NCBI GenBank assembly: GCA_013213875.1
Contig: JABSSV010000160.1
Coordinates: 1 to 7,760, forward strand
Origin: Lysobacterales bacterium
GTDB lineage: Bacteria > Pseudomonadota > Gammaproteobacteria > Xanthomonadales > SZUA-36
Reading direction: 5' to 3'
DNA: 7,760 nucleotides
Each line of letters starts with the position of its first letter. Position 1 is the first letter of the stretch. Of this stretch, positions 6,512 through 7,760 are shown piece by piece. The notes under the pieces were generated by a model that was not told the DNA's origin, searched no databases, and saw only the letters and a program-made list of their open reading frames with translations. The position numbers were made by a program, and so were the translations under genes.

Positions 6512-6517
6512 AGTATA
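6512..6517 (-). promoter_or_regulatory. Candidate -10 box of the deacetylase gene
   Basis: Read on the minus strand this is TATACT, five of six bases like the sigma-70 consensus TATAAT, about 25 nt upstream of the deacetylase ATG. The -35 position (around 6534-6540) shows only a poor match (TGGTTC or GTGGTT). It is a weak prediction, but the gene needs its own promoter because nothing upstream on that strand could supply one within the window. Confidence 0.3.
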
Positions 6518-6559
6518 AAGTGCGCGTCCTCAGGAACCACCTACTTGCGGTTTTTAATA

Positions 6560-6617
6560 CCTGAAGCCGGGGTTCAGGCGAGACCCGGTAACGCGGTCAT
6601 GCACGGTTCTGCCGTGC
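6560..6617. other. Small hairpins in the dedD upstream region
   Basis: The divergent intergenic region holds three short inverted repeats: CCTGAA/TTCAGG (6560-6565 with 6573-6578, 7-nt loop); CCGGG/CCCGG (6567-6571 with 6584-6588), which overlaps the first so only one can form; and GCACGG/CCGTGC (6601-6606 with 6612-6617, 5-nt loop). None is followed by a T-run on either strand, so they are not intrinsic terminators. They could be protein-binding sites, mRNA leader structure or chance in GC-rich DNA. Confidence 0.3.
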
Positions 6618-6618
6618 C

Positions 6619-6627
6619 TGCTAGACT
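6619..6627 (+). promoter_or_regulatory. Candidate extended -10 promoter of the SPOR-domain gene
   Basis: TGCTAGACT fits the extended -10 pattern TG-n-TAnnnT. Transcription would begin near 6634, leaving a leader of roughly 20 nt before the ATG at 6655 with its AGAAGGG ribosome binding site. The -35 region (around 6599-6604) does not match well, which extended -10 promoters can tolerate. It divides the SPOR-cvpA unit from the folC transcript, which is otherwise blocked by the opposing deacetylase gene. Confidence 0.35.
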
Positions 6628-6654
6628 CGCAGCCTGACCTTTAGAAGGGCGCCC

Positions 6655-7677
6655 ATGGACAGAGCATTAAAACAACGCCTCGTTGGTGCCTGCGTTTTGA
6701 TAGCGCTGGCGGTGATTATTCTTCCCATGTTGCTGAGCGGCCAGGCCGAACAAGGCCAGCAGGCAGAACCAATCGAGCTGCCAACCCGGCCCAAGGAGCT
6801 GGCTTTTGAGACGCGCCGCTTCCCGATCGGCACGCCGGTTCCTGATCAACCATCGGTGGTTCCAGAGCAGCCGACCTCAGCCCTGCCCATGCCGGAGTCG
6901 CTGGCTTCCGGGGCAGAAGAATCCGGTGCAGGAACGGCTGCGGCGCCTCCGGGCACGGCAATCGTGGCCTTGGGGTCGGAGGTCGATACGCCGGCAGCTG
7001 ATGGCGATTCGGCCAGTACCCAGCCAGCCGAGCTCCCGGAGCCGGCTCCAGAGGTGCCGGTACAGGTCGTGACGCCGGTCACGGAACCGCCTGCCCTGGT
7101 AACGGAACCTCCCGACTCCCAGCCTGAAGCGCAACCGGAATCCATGCCTGCGCCAGTGGCGCTCAAGGGGCGCTATCTCGTGCAGGTGGCCAGTTTCAGT
7201 AGTCTGGCCAATGCCGATCGGCTCGCGCAACAGCTGCGGGCCATGAATCTGCCCCTGGTCACAGACGAGGTGGAGGTGGATGCGGGACGGCTGCACCGGG
7301 TGCGCGTGGGTGCTTTCGAGGATCGCGCCGAGGCTGAGCGGACTCTGCAACGTTTACAGAACGACCTGGCGGGTTTAAATCCGCGCCTCGTAGATTTGCG
7401 CCCGGACGAAGCGGCTCCCGTCACCCGTCCCGATGACCCGCTGGTGCGGTGGGTGGTTCAGGTGGGTGTGTTTTCTTCCTCCGAGAACGCGCAGCGTCTG
7501 GTGTTCGAGCTACGCGATGCGGGTTTTCGAGCCAGCTCTGCGGCCGTGACGCAGGCGGGCGCAACCCGCTACCGGGTGCTGGTAGGGCCTGAACTGGACC
7601 GGGAAGCGGCCCTGCGACTGCGCGATCGGCTGCAGCAGGAGCGCGGGCTCAAGGGTATGGTTCAGAGTTCAGGATGA
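6655..7677 (+). CDS. DedD-like inner-membrane protein with two SPOR domains
   Basis: This 340-residue protein has the DedD-type layout: a short cytoplasmic N terminus, one membrane span (about residues 8-28), a long proline- and acid-rich periplasmic linker (about 38-168), and C-terminal SPOR repeats. SPOR domains bind glycan strands stripped of stem peptides at the division septum, and E. coli DedD helps constriction. SPOR 1 covers about 173-248 (YLVQVASF, then A-D-R-L-A-x-x-L and RVRVGAF). SPOR 2 covers about 264-337 (WVVQVGVF, then A-Q-R-L-V-x-E-L and YRVLVGP). Two repeats are found in many gammaproteobacterial homologues, whereas E. coli DedD has one. The start at ATG 6655 follows AGAAGGG (6643-6649) at 5-nt spacing. 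The TGA overlaps the cvpA ATG (ATGA), indicating co-translation. Position between folC and cvpA supports the dedD assignment, but I leave the symbol blank because of the different repeat number. Confidence 0.92.
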   Translation: MDRALKQRLVGACVLIALAVIILPMLLSGQAEQGQQAEPIELPTRPKELAFETRRFPIGTPVPDQPSVVPEQPTSALPMPESLASGAEESGAGTAAAPPGTAIVALGSEVDTPAADGDSASTQPAELPEPAPEVPVQVVTPVTEPPALVTEPPDSQPEAQPESMPAPVALKGRYLVQVASFSSLANADRLAQQLRAMNLPLVTDEVEVDAGRLHRVRVGAFEDRAEAERTLQRLQNDLAGLNPRLVDLRPDEAAPVTRPDDPLVRWVVQVGVFSSSENAQRLVFELRDAGFRASSAAVTQAGATRYRVLVGPELDREAALRLRDRLQQERGLKGMVQSSG

Positions 7678-7760
7678 TGCTGGGTACGGTGGATCTGATA
7701 TTGCTGGCCGTGGTGCTGCTGTCGATCCTGGTCGGTTTTTGGCGCGGTTTTATCAAGGAA
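7674..7760 (+). CDS. cvpA: CvpA family membrane protein, N-terminal fragment
   Basis: Only the first 29 codons are present; the window ends inside the gene. The product begins MMLGTVDLILLAVV and continues through a hydrophobic segment to GFWRGFIKE, matching the CvpA start (a D-x-x-x-x-x-x hydrophobic helix followed by an RGF-x-x-E turn). CvpA is an inner-membrane protein of about 160 residues, needed for colicin V production in E. coli and implicated in envelope homeostasis, and it usually lies directly before purF. The ATG at 7674 overlaps the stop of the SPOR-domain gene by 4 nt; the second ATG at 7677 is an equally possible start. The assignment rests on a short segment plus the conserved dedD-cvpA order. 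Confidence 0.88.
   Translation, partial: MMLGTVDLILLAVVLLSILVGFWRGFIKE

Noticed and set aside
6601..6617. GCACGG/CCGTGC hairpin as a rho-independent terminator
   Set aside because: No T-run follows it on either strand; the only nearby run (TTTTT at 6551-6555) is on the wrong side for the strand it would serve.
6419..6637. Plus-strand open frame of 72 codons across the deacetylase start and intergenic region
   Set aside because: There is no convincing ribosome binding site, half lies antisense to a real gene, and the composition is not protein-like.

Overview
The window is a GC-rich, densely packed stretch of bacterial chromosome. The gene order truA-trpF-trpB-trpA-accD-folC-(SPOR protein)-cvpA is a housekeeping arrangement known from Gammaproteobacteria, especially Chromatiales- and Xanthomonadales-like lineages where trpBA sits between trpF and accD. 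Protein motifs and this order point to a gammaproteobacterium. No rRNA or other marker narrows it further, so the placement is an inference.

Region by region. Positions 1-203 hold the 3' end of truA (tRNA pseudouridine synthase). Positions 225-2840 hold trpF, trpB and trpA, which supply the isomerase and both tryptophan synthase subunits. trpF/trpB overlap by 29 nt and trpB/trpA by 4 nt, so they are very probably co-transcribed and translationally coupled. accD (acetyl-CoA carboxylase beta subunit, 2874-3764) and folC (dihydrofolate/folylpolyglutamate synthase, 3765-5054) follow, and the folC ATG directly abuts the accD stop. After a 114-nt gap comes a 168-aa protein of unknown function (5169-5675) whose C-terminal part faintly resembles a GNAT acetyltransferase. 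A NodB-type polysaccharide-deacetylase-like protein lies on the opposite strand (6487-5672); the two genes end tail to tail and share one CTAG as both stop codons. A 167-nt intergenic region (6488-6654) has small hairpins and weak divergent promoter candidates. Then comes a DedD-like inner-membrane protein with two SPOR domains (6655-7677) and the start of cvpA (from 7674, cut by the window end).

How it fits together: the left two thirds is an anabolic operon (tRNA modification, tryptophan, fatty acid and folate synthesis). The right end is the dedD-cvpA part of the conserved folC-dedD-cvpA-purF cluster. The least ordinary part is the convergent pair at 5169-6487, which interrupts folC-dedD. 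There is no CRISPR array, insertion sequence, tRNA or rRNA in the window. I did not find clear evidence of a new multi-gene system; the convergent pair is the best candidate for uncharacterised biology.
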